From an uncultured beta proteobacterium (GTDB lineage Bacteria; Pseudomonadota; Gammaproteobacteria; Burkholderiales; Burkholderiaceae_C), in the NCBI GenBank assembly GCA_903897005.1, contig CAITZZ010000313.1, positions 1-52,907 on the forward strand: a stretch of DNA of 52,907 bases, written 5' to 3'. Below, piece after piece: positions 18,195 to 25,426 of this stretch. A program made the position numbers and the translations under genes. The first letter of the stretch is position 1; each line of letters starts with the position of its first letter. The notes beneath the pieces are model-generated. The model saw nothing but the letters and a program-made list of their open reading frames with translations, ran no database searches and was not told where the DNA came from.

Positions 18195-18918
18195 GTTTCA
18201 CCCACTCCGTATGACGTTCCCGATCCAGGATGATGGCGCGCACGCGTACCAGCGCCATGGTGATGGCGTACATCCAGAATGCCACGGTCATCAGGCCCAT
18301 GCCCCACAGCATGGCGGGTGCAATGGACGCACCTTTCATGGTGACCGAGGCTCCCTGATGCAAGGTATTCCACCAGTACACCGAGCCGTAAATGATGGGA
18401 ATGTTCACGGCGCCAACCAGCGCCAGCAGGGCGCAGGCCTTGTCGGCGCGGCGCGGGTCGTCAATCGACGACTGCAGGGCGATGAACCCCAGGTACAGGA
18501 ACAGCAGAATCAGCGACGACGTGAGGCGCGCGTCCCAGACCCACCAGGTGCCCCACATGGGCTTGCCCCAGAGCGAACCCGTGGCCAATGACAAAAACGC
18601 CAGCAGCGCGCCCGTGGGGGCCAGCGCCGAAGCCATCATGCCCGACAGCCGGGTGTTGAAAGCCAAGCCAAAACCGGCCCAGCCGGCCATGACAAGGTAT
18701 ACCAACATGGAGAGCGAGGCGGCCGGCACGTGCACGAAGATGATGCGATAGCCCTGCCCCTGCTGGGCATCGACCGGTGCCATGACGAGCCCGATCCACA
18801 AAGCCACCGCCGCCAGCACCGTGGCCAGCACAGCAAACCAGGGCCACATACGGCCCGCCAGAAAATAAAAATTCTGCGGGGAGGAAAACTTGAACCAGTG
18901 AATCGTTTGAGTGTTCAT
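18181..18918 (-). CDS. ccmC: Haem transporter/exporter subunit CcmC
   Basis: CcmC is a six-helix membrane protein that loads haem onto CcmE. The 245-residue protein carries the tryptophan-rich signature WGKPMWGTWWVWDARLTSS and histidines in the flanking periplasmic loops (FVHVPAA, NTLHQGAS). The ATG at 18916-18918 is chosen because it overlaps the ccmB stop codon by four bases, like the other junctions. The open frame continuing upstream to 19416 is an out-of-frame read of ccmB. Confidence 0.95.
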   Translation of the reverse strand: MNTQTIHWFKFSSPQNFYFLAGRMWPWFAVLATVLAAVALWIGLVMAPVDAQQGQGYRIIFVHVPAASLSMLVYLVMAGWAGFGLAFNTRLSGMMASALAPTGALLAFLSLATGSLWGKPMWGTWWVWDARLTSSLILLFLYLGFIALQSSIDDPRRADKACALLALVGAVNIPIIYGSVYWWNTLHQGASVTMKGASIAPAMLWGMGLMTVAFWMYAITMALVRVRAIILDRERHTEWVKHAVE

Positions 18919-19598
18919 TCCAGGGAAATCCTCAAGGCTGTTTTGGTCGCCAAAGGCGCGAAAAAGACCGATAGCACCAACAGGGCTGCCAGCAAGGAAA
19001 AGTGGCCACCGACACCCAGGCCGGCTGCGTCCGCTTCCACGGCGCCTGCGCCGAATATCAGAACCGGAATATACAGGGGCAGGATCAACAAGGACAGCAA
19101 TACCCCTGCGCCGCGTACGCCCAAAGTCAGGGCGGCGCCAATGCTGCCGATCAGGCTCAGGGTGGGTGTGCCCAGCAGCAGAGTCAGCATCAATATCCCC
19201 AGCGAGCGACTCTCCAGCCCAAACTGCAAGCCCAGTACCGGCGCCATCAGCACCAGCGGCAGACCGGACAGCAGAAAATGGGCCAGCGCCTTCGCCGCCA
19301 CCAACAGACCCAGCGGTGTGCTGGAAAGGGCCATCTGTTCCAGTGAGCCGTCGGCATGGTCGGTGGCAAACAGGCGTTGCAGCGACAGCATGGCGGCCAG
19401 CAGTGCACTGACCCACAGCACGCCCGGTGCCATGCGCAAAAGCAGCGCCGATTCGGGTCCCACACCCAGCGGGAACAGGCTGGCCACGACGACAAAGAAA
19501 ACCAGCGGCGTCAGCACCTCGCCCTTTTGCCGCAGGGCCACCGAGACCTCCCGGCGCAGCAGCGCTGCCATGACACCGAACAGGCCCAGCTTCTTCAT
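18915..19598 (-). CDS. ccmB: Haem exporter permease CcmB
   Basis: CcmB is the membrane subunit of the CcmAB ABC complex, whose ATP hydrolysis drives release of holo-CcmE. The 227-residue sequence is hydrophobic with about six helices. It has family features such as an N-terminal LRREVSVALRQKGEVLTPLVFF and the TDHADGSLEQMAL loop. It overlaps ccmA and ccmC by four bases each. Confidence 0.94.
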   Translation of the reverse strand: MKKLGLFGVMAALLRREVSVALRQKGEVLTPLVFFVVVASLFPLGVGPESALLLRMAPGVLWVSALLAAMLSLQRLFATDHADGSLEQMALSSTPLGLLVAAKALAHFLLSGLPLVLMAPVLGLQFGLESRSLGILMLTLLLGTPTLSLIGSIGAALTLGVRGAGVLLSLLILPLYIPVLIFGAGAVEADAAGLGVGGHFSLLAALLVLSVFFAPLATKTALRISLE

Positions 19599-20227
19599 GC
19601 GCGCAACTCCAGCATCTGCGGCGCGATGGTGCCGATGTCCACCTGCTGGTGGCTGGTGATGACGGCCAGACCGCCCTTGCCCAGATGGCCGGCGATCAAA
19701 TCGGCCAGCATGCGCACCCCTTTTTCATCCATCGCCACAAAGGGCTCATCGAGCACCCACAGCCGGGCCTGACTCAGCGCCAGTCGTGACAGGGCAACGC
19801 GCCGCTTTTGACCTTGTGACAGGTGTTTCACCAATTGCTCACCGCGGCCTCTTACGCCAAAGTGGGCCAATACATCCTGCAACTGGGTAGGCTCGGGCGC
19901 ATTGCCGGCCAGGGCCGCAGTAAACACCAGATTCTCATTGACCGTCATTGACTCCTGCAGCGCATTGAGGTGGCCCAGATAACACAGGTCCTGACGGTAA
20001 ACATCGCTTTGAGAATGAATCGGCGTGTCGTTCCAGAGGATTTGCCCGGACTCGATGGGTGCCAGGCCGCACACCATGCGCAGCAGGCTTGTTTTTCCAA
20101 CGCCATTGGCGCCGGCCACGTAAAGCCAGCGGCCAGCGTTCAGGACACAATCAACGCCCTGAAAAAGTTTCCTTCCTCCCCGACTGCAGCCAAGCTTGGA
20201 AAATGAAAGAGTCGGCGCAGTGTTCAA
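19595..20227 (-). CDS. ccmA: Haem exporter ATP-binding protein CcmA
   Basis: CcmA is the ATPase of the CcmAB complex. The 210-residue protein has Walker A GANGVGKTSLL, the ABC signature LSQGQKRRVALSRLAL, Walker B LWVLDEPF and a switch histidine near VITSHQQ. It is the first gene of the nine-gene ccm operon. The promoter should lie in the 118-bp gap between it and gshA, but no confident -35/-10 pair was recognised there. Confidence 0.95.
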   Translation of the reverse strand: MNTAPTLSFSKLGCSRGGRKLFQGVDCVLNAGRWLYVAGANGVGKTSLLRMVCGLAPIESGQILWNDTPIHSQSDVYRQDLCYLGHLNALQESMTVNENLVFTAALAGNAPEPTQLQDVLAHFGVRGRGEQLVKHLSQGQKRRVALSRLALSQARLWVLDEPFVAMDEKGVRMLADLIAGHLGKGGLAVITSHQQVDIGTIAPQMLELRA

Positions 20228-20303
20228 TTCTTGTGGTGGGTAAAACGGAACGCCGATTTTAGGGCATGCACCTGCATCAGCGTGGGCTTAACAAAACTTT
20301 ACG

Positions 20304-20320
20304 GCGGCCTGCCTGGCCGC
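20304..20320 (-). terminator. Possible terminator hairpin after gshA
   Basis: A perfect 6-bp stem, GCGGCC (20304-20309) and GGCCGC (20315-20320), with a 5-base loop lies between gshA and ccmA. Read in the gshA direction it is followed after about six bases by AGTTTTGTT. The T-rich tract is short and slightly displaced, so this may be a weak intrinsic terminator or only a hairpin. Confidence 0.35.
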
Positions 20321-20345
20321 TCGACAAAAGGCGTGAATCCTGCTA

Positions 20346-21902
20346 TCAGGCGTAGTAACGCGCCACGTAATCCTCAAAGCTGCCCTGGTCCTGTGCTTCG
20401 AGTTGGCTCTGGGCCTGCCATGAAGTCTGCACACTGGCCAGAAATTTTTCGCTGCCCTGCGTGTCAAGGCCTTGCGCCAGCAATTCACGCTGGTGCTGTT
20501 GCGATAGCTCCAAGGTATAGCCGGCAAAGCCACCGTGCTGGCGCACGCCTTCAAGCACCTGGGCCGAAGGTGTGCTGTCGGGCTCGTCTATGCGCTGGCG
20601 CAGCGTCTGCATGGTCATGTTGTAGCGCTCGCCACCGTATGCCGCGTCGAGCATTTCGGCAAAGGGCTGCATGTCGTCAAACAACTCGTGTGCCAGCGGC
20701 CGAAACGCCTGCTCGCGGTTGTGCGCCAGCAGATGCAGATCGGGTTGACGGCCGTGGTTGACGACACGGCGCTTGTTCTCATCGTTTTCGCTCTGCTCGC
20801 GGCTCGTGATGGGCGGGCTGTCGCGAAACAGGCACATCAGCAGCAGTACATCAGCAAATGTGCTCTGCTCCGGGGTAATGCCGATGTCGACGAAGGGGTT
20901 GAGGTCAAACAGACGCATTTCGACATATTCAACTCCGCGCAGCTGCAGACCTTTTGCGGGACGATCCGCGCCGGTGCGCTTCGGGCGAATGGGCGCATAG
21001 AACTCGCTCTCGGTTTGCAGCAGGTTGGCGCTGAGCTGCTTCCAGTGTTCGCCCTCACGCACACCAATTTCTTCGTAATAGGGGTCGGGTGTGCGGATCG
21101 CCGCTTCCAGCGCCCGTGTGTACTCGACCAGCGAATTGACGCTGACGTTCAGATTGGCCTGAGCCCGGTTGTGGTAACCCAGGTCGCTCATGCGCAGGCT
21201 GGTCGCGTAGGGCCCGTAGCGGGTGCCTGGCACCAGCACCGGCAAGTCCGACGGTTGCCCTTGCAGGAAGGACTCGCAGAGTGCCGGCGAAGCGCCAAAC
21301 AGATAGGGCACGAGCCAGCCAAAACGCAGGAAGTTTCGGATCAGGCCGAAATAGCGCTCGCTCACGTAGTCCTGAGCCTTGCTGGCAGCGCCACAGCAGT
21401 CCTGCAGGGCCGGCCAGAAGTCATCCGGCAAGGACCAGTTGTAATGGGCACCGGCGATGGCCTGCATCTTGCGGCCATAGCGCAAGCTCAGGCCTTCGCG
21501 GTAAACATACTTGAAGCGTGCCGCGTTGGATTTGCCGTAGTCGGCAATCGGAATATCTTTGTCCTGGCCCAGGGCGCAGGGCATGGAACTGGCCCACATC
21601 GTCTCGCTCTCCAGCCGGGGTGCCACAAAGCGGTGAATATCGCGCAAAAAGCGCAGCGGAAAGTCCGGGTCGGTGGAGGGCGGCGTGATGAATTCGAGCA
21701 GGGCTTCCGAGTAATCGGTCGTGATCCAGGGGTGCGTCAGCTTGGAGCCCAGTGCCTGCGGGTGCGGCGTCTGCGCCAGTTTGCCCGCAGCGTCAACGCG
21801 CAGGCATTCGCGCTCAAAGCCGCGCGTGATGCCGCGCAGCACCTGGGCCTGGCCGGGGGTAAAAAATTGCTGGACGGCGTCACAGCAGGTGAACTTCAAC
21901 AT
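20346..21902 (-). CDS. gshA: Glutamate-cysteine ligase GshA
   Basis: GshA forms gamma-glutamylcysteine from glutamate and cysteine, the committed step of glutathione synthesis. The 518-residue length matches the proteobacterial (E. coli-type) class. Visible family stretches include RGFERECLRVD near the N-terminus, the metal/substrate region TTDYSEALLEFITPP, SSMPC, and VEYVEMRLFDLNPF. The ATG at 21902 gives the expected N-terminus; the longer frame to 21983 overlaps the cdd start. It is divergent from cdd, and gshB is not in the window. Confidence 0.93.
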   Translation of the reverse strand: MLKFTCCDAVQQFFTPGQAQVLRGITRGFERECLRVDAAGKLAQTPHPQALGSKLTHPWITTDYSEALLEFITPPSTDPDFPLRFLRDIHRFVAPRLESETMWASSMPCALGQDKDIPIADYGKSNAARFKYVYREGLSLRYGRKMQAIAGAHYNWSLPDDFWPALQDCCGAASKAQDYVSERYFGLIRNFLRFGWLVPYLFGASPALCESFLQGQPSDLPVLVPGTRYGPYATSLRMSDLGYHNRAQANLNVSVNSLVEYTRALEAAIRTPDPYYEEIGVREGEHWKQLSANLLQTESEFYAPIRPKRTGADRPAKGLQLRGVEYVEMRLFDLNPFVDIGITPEQSTFADVLLLMCLFRDSPPITSREQSENDENKRRVVNHGRQPDLHLLAHNREQAFRPLAHELFDDMQPFAEMLDAAYGGERYNMTMQTLRQRIDEPDSTPSAQVLEGVRQHGGFAGYTLELSQQHQRELLAQGLDTQGSEKFLASVQTSWQAQSQLEAQDQGSFEDYVARYYA

Positions 21903-21976
21903 GAACGCTGGCTTTCTGAAATCTGGCGGAATGGGCCGCAGTATGGCAGTTTTTGGAACGTGGTAAGGTAACTGGC

Positions 21977-22408
21977 ATGACATCGTTTTTGCTCACCGAC
22001 GTCCTGCAGGAAGAGTTGCTGCAAGCCGCCCGCGCGGCCAGAAGTCGTGCCTATGCACCTTACTCCCGATTTCGGGTGGGTGCCGCCGTGCTCGATGAAG
22101 AAGGGCGCATCCACGCCGGCTGCAATGTCGAGAACGCAGCCTATCCGCAAGGGGTTTGCGCCGAGGCTGCTGCGCTGAGTGCCATGGTGCTGGCTGGTGG
22201 GACGCGGGCGCGCGCGGTTCTGGTAGCGGGTGCAGCAGCGGGCGCATCGTGGACCACGCCCTGCGGTGGTTGTCGCCAGAAGTTGCGCGAGTTCTGCGCA
22301 CCCGAGACGCCGATCCTGACCGCCAGCGACGAGGCATTGGGACCGGTCTTTACGATGGCGCAACTGCTGCCCGAGAGTTTCGGCCCCGATCACTTGAACA
22401 TGTCATGA
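21977..22408 (+). CDS. cdd: Cytidine deaminase
   Basis: Cdd hydrolytically deaminates cytidine and deoxycytidine to uridine and deoxyuridine. The 143-residue protein is a short tetrameric-type enzyme. The zinc/proton-shuttle motif is seen as GVCAEAAAL (Cys-Ala-Glu) and the second zinc site as TPCGGCRQ. NVENAAYPQGVC and the C-terminal LLPESFGP are typical. An in-frame start at 21953 exists, but 21977 follows an AAGG-containing stretch and matches the family start. It is the first gene of a deo-type operon and overlaps the next gene by ATGA. Confidence 0.94.
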   Translation: MTSFLLTDVLQEELLQAARAARSRAYAPYSRFRVGAAVLDEEGRIHAGCNVENAAYPQGVCAEAAALSAMVLAGGTRARAVLVAGAAAGASWTTPCGGCRQKLREFCAPETPILTASDEALGPVFTMAQLLPESFGPDHLNMS

Positions 22409-23253
22409 CAGACGACCGCGCTTTCGAAGCCGCTGCGACCGTTCAAGCCCGCAAACCGGGCTTCGCACCGCGCCTGGGACTGATTCTGGGCTCCGGCCTG
22501 GGCCCCTTGGCTGAGCAACTGAGCGACGCGGTATCGGTGCGCTTTGACGAACTGCCGGGATTTCCCATCTCCACCGTTCACGGCCACGCCGGCGAACTGG
22601 TTCTGGGTACTCTCTTCGGATTGCCGGTGGCCTGCCTGAAAGGGCGCGCGCATTTTTACGAAGGCTACGGCCTGGGTGTCATGACCAGTGCCGTGCGCAC
22701 GCTCAAGCTGTTGGGCTGCGAGACGCTGTTGGCGACCAACGCTGCCGGCTCCCTGCGCCGCGAGGCCGATGCTGGCAGCCTGGTCGCGGTCACGGACCAC
22801 ATCAACCTGTTGCCTGGCACACCCATGGTGGGCCCCAACGACGAGCGCTTTGGACCGCGCTTTTTCAGCCTGGCCAACGCCTATGACCGCGAACTGTTGG
22901 AGCTGCTGAAGGCCAGCGCGCAGGCCAGCGGCATCGCATTGCATGAAGGCGTCTATGCGGCGTGCCCGGGCCCGAATTTTGAGACAGCGGCAGAAATCCG
23001 CATGATGTCCATCCTGGGTGCAGATCTGGTGGGCATGTCACTGGTACCCGAGGTCATTGCTGCGCGCCATTGTGGCTTGAAGGTTGTAGCGGTTTCTGTC
23101 GTTACCAACCTGGCTGAGGGTCTGGGCACGGTGGCCCTGTCGCACGATCAGACGCTGAAATACGCTGCGCTGGGCGCCAAAGACCTGATCGCCTTGCTGC
23201 GGGTTTTTCTGGTCGATCTGGCGCGGCGATCTGCCACGCCGGCGTCCACCTGA
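22405..23253 (+). CDS. Purine nucleoside phosphorylase (trimeric, PNP/XapA type)
   Basis: This enzyme splits (deoxy)guanosine or inosine with phosphate to the free base and (deoxy)ribose-1-phosphate. The 282-residue protein has the family landmarks GSGLGPL, the phosphate-binding GHAG, KGRAHFYEGY, TNAAGSL, CPGPNFETAAEIRM, VGMSLVPEVI and SVVTNLAEG. It belongs to the trimeric 6-oxopurine class rather than the hexameric DeoD class; inosine versus xanthosine preference cannot be read safely. It overlaps cdd by four bases and is followed by deoB after 26 bp. Confidence 0.9.
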   Translation: MTDDRAFEAAATVQARKPGFAPRLGLILGSGLGPLAEQLSDAVSVRFDELPGFPISTVHGHAGELVLGTLFGLPVACLKGRAHFYEGYGLGVMTSAVRTLKLLGCETLLATNAAGSLRREADAGSLVAVTDHINLLPGTPMVGPNDERFGPRFFSLANAYDRELLELLKASAQASGIALHEGVYAACPGPNFETAAEIRMMSILGADLVGMSLVPEVIAARHCGLKVVAVSVVTNLAEGLGTVALSHDQTLKYAALGAKDLIALLRVFLVDLARRSATPAST

Positions 23254-23279
23254 GCCGTGGCCTGAGCAGGAACGCTGGC

Positions 23280-24473
23280 ATGCCAAGGGCTTTTATTCTC
23301 CTGCTGGATTCTGTGGGCCTTGGCGCCATGCCGGATGCAGAGGCTTTCGGTGACGCAGGGGCCAATACCTTGGGTCATATCGCAGCTTGGGCTGCCAGCA
23401 CAGGGACGAGTCTGCAGTTGCCGAATCTGGAGGCCTTGGGTTTGGGCGCCGCAGCGCAGCTTGCCACTGGTCAGTGGCCGCAGGGCTTCGATCGGCGCGC
23501 TGGTTTTGGTGCGGCTTTTGGGGCGGCCAGGGAGCTTTCGACCGGCAAGGACACGCAAAGTGGCCACTGGGAGATTGCCGGATTGCCGGTTGATTTTGAC
23601 TGGGGCTATTTTCCGCGCCAGATCCCGGCCTTCCCGCAGCAGCTGACCGATGCGCTGCAGGCGCGTTCCGGTGTGCCGGGTTTTCTGGGCAACTGTCACG
23701 CTTCTGGTGTCGAGATCATCAACCGTCTGGGCGACGAGCATGTGGCCGGTGGCAAACCGATCCTCTACACCTCGGCCGACTCGGTGTTCCAGATTGCAGC
23801 GCATGAACAGCACTTTGGACTCGAGCGCCTGTATGCGCTGTCAGAAGCGGCTTTTGAGCTGGTCAAGCCCTACCACATCGGGCGTGTCATTGCGCGGCCT
23901 TTTTTGGGTGAGAAGGGTCAGTACCGGCGTACCGCAAACCGGCACGACTACGCTGTGACGCCGCCCAGGGCTACGCTGCTCGATCATGTGCAGGACGGCG
24001 GCGGTGAAGTACTGGCGCTAGGCAAGGTCGGCGACATCTTTGCCCAGCAGGGCGTCTCGCGCGTGCTCAAGGGCAAGGACAACATGAGCCTGTTCGACGC
24101 GCTCCTGCAGGTCGCCAATGAGGCGGCGCCGGGGTCGCTGAGCTTTGTCAATTTTGTCGATTTCGACCAGCTCTTTGGCCATTCGCGCGATGTTGCCGGC
24201 TACGCTGCAGCGCTGCGTGAATTTGACGCGCGCCTGCCAGAATTCATGGCAAGACTCCAAGTAGGCGATCTGGCCGTGATCACTGCTGACCACGGTTGCG
24301 ACCCGACCTGGCGCGGCTCCGACCACACGCGTGAACACATTCCGATGCTGTTTTTCGGTCCGGGTCTGAAGGCGCGCTCGCTTGGAGTCTCCGCTACGTT
24401 TTCCGACATTGGCCAAACCCTGGCGAGTCATCTCGGCGTTGCCCCACTGGGCTATGGACAGAACCTGCTATGA
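23280..24473 (+). CDS. deoB: Phosphopentomutase DeoB
   Basis: DeoB interconverts (deoxy)ribose-1-phosphate and (deoxy)ribose-5-phosphate using two manganese ions. The 397-residue protein is of normal length. It has the N-terminal metal site LLDSVGLGAMPDA, the phosphorylated-threonine region GKDTQSGHWE, and C-terminal metal ligands in ADHGCDPTW and SDHTREHIP. It links the phosphorylases before and after it to DeoC. The stop codon overlaps the deoC start as ATGA. Confidence 0.96.
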   Translation: MPRAFILLLDSVGLGAMPDAEAFGDAGANTLGHIAAWAASTGTSLQLPNLEALGLGAAAQLATGQWPQGFDRRAGFGAAFGAARELSTGKDTQSGHWEIAGLPVDFDWGYFPRQIPAFPQQLTDALQARSGVPGFLGNCHASGVEIINRLGDEHVAGGKPILYTSADSVFQIAAHEQHFGLERLYALSEAAFELVKPYHIGRVIARPFLGEKGQYRRTANRHDYAVTPPRATLLDHVQDGGGEVLALGKVGDIFAQQGVSRVLKGKDNMSLFDALLQVANEAAPGSLSFVNFVDFDQLFGHSRDVAGYAAALREFDARLPEFMARLQVGDLAVITADHGCDPTWRGSDHTREHIPMLFFGPGLKARSLGVSATFSDIGQTLASHLGVAPLGYGQNLL

Positions 24474-25426
24474 CTGATTCAAGCGAACTGGAACGCAACC
24501 AGACGGTCGGCCTTGATCTTGGCTGGGTGCAGCAGATCAGGGTGAACCGCAACGCGGCCGAGCGGCGCGCGGCCAGCCTCGTCAATCGTCGCGGCGTGAA
24601 GAAAGAGTACCAGGCGGCCTGGCTGCTCAAAGCGATCGAGTGCATGGACCTGACCACGCTTGGTGGCGACGATACGCCGGGCCGGGTCGAGCGTCTTTGC
24701 CGCAAGGCGCTGCAGCCGCTGCGCGCCGATCTGATGCACTCGCTCGGTGTGCAGAAGCTGACGACGGGCGCTGTTTGTGTTTACCACGAAATGATTGCGC
24801 CAGCCGCAAGGGTGCTGGCCGGGCGCTTGCCGATTGCTGCAGTTTCCACCGCCTTTCCAGCCGGGCTGACCAGTCTGGAGACCAAGCTGCGCGAGATCGA
24901 ACTGTCGGTCGCAGCGGGTGCCAGTGAAATTGACATCGTGATCACGCGCCAGCATGTGCTCACCGGCAACTGGCAAGTGCTTTATGACGAAATGCTGGCT
25001 TATCGCCAGGCCTGTGGCAAGGCCCACGTGAAAGCGATTCTTGCTACCGGCGATCTGGTGACGCTGGAGAACGTCTCCAGGGCGTCCTGGGTCTGCATGA
25101 TGGCAGGCGCCGATTTCATCAAGACATCTACCGGCAAGGAAGGTGTCAATGCCACGCTGCCGGTAGCGCTGACCATGACGCGTGCCATTCGCGAGTATTT
25201 TGAGCGCTACGGCTTTCGCGTCGGATTCAAGCCCGCCGGTGGGGTCTCGTCGGCCAAGTCGGCATTGCAATACCTCACCGTGATGGCGGAAGAACTGGGC
25301 CGCGAGTGGCTGGAGCCGCAGCTCTTTCGCATTGGCGCGTCCAGCCTGCTGACCGACATCGAACGCCAGCTCGAACATTATGTGACCGGCAACTACTCGG
25401 CCAATCATAGGCACGCACTACCATGA
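24470..25426 (+). CDS. deoC: Deoxyribose-phosphate aldolase DeoC (long, eukaryote-like form)
   Basis: DeoC cleaves 2-deoxyribose-5-phosphate to glyceraldehyde-3-phosphate and acetaldehyde. The protein has 318 residues, longer than E. coli DeoC (259), and resembles the human DERA form throughout. Shared features are IECMDLTTLGGDDT near residue 60, the active-site Asp155 in EIDIVI, the Schiff-base Lys218 in FIKTSTGKE, Lys254 in GFKPAGGVSS, and the C-terminal FRIGASSLLTDIERQ and YVTGNYS. The overlaps with deoB and the aldehyde dehydrogenase are both four bases, indicating tight coupling with the enzyme likely to consume its product. Confidence 0.95.
   Translation: MTDSSELERNQTVGLDLGWVQQIRVNRNAAERRAASLVNRRGVKKEYQAAWLLKAIECMDLTTLGGDDTPGRVERLCRKALQPLRADLMHSLGVQKLTTGAVCVYHEMIAPAARVLAGRLPIAAVSTAFPAGLTSLETKLREIELSVAAGASEIDIVITRQHVLTGNWQVLYDEMLAYRQACGKAHVKAILATGDLVTLENVSRASWVCMMAGADFIKTSTGKEGVNATLPVALTMTRAIREYFERYGFRVGFKPAGGVSSAKSALQYLTVMAEELGREWLEPQLFRIGASSLLTDIERQLEHYVTGNYSANHRHALP

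Noticed and set aside
20535-21971. Long open frame of about 478 codons on plus, antisense to gshA
   Set aside because: It mirrors gshA, has no recognisable family motifs, and is an expected by-product of high-GC codon bias on the opposite strand.
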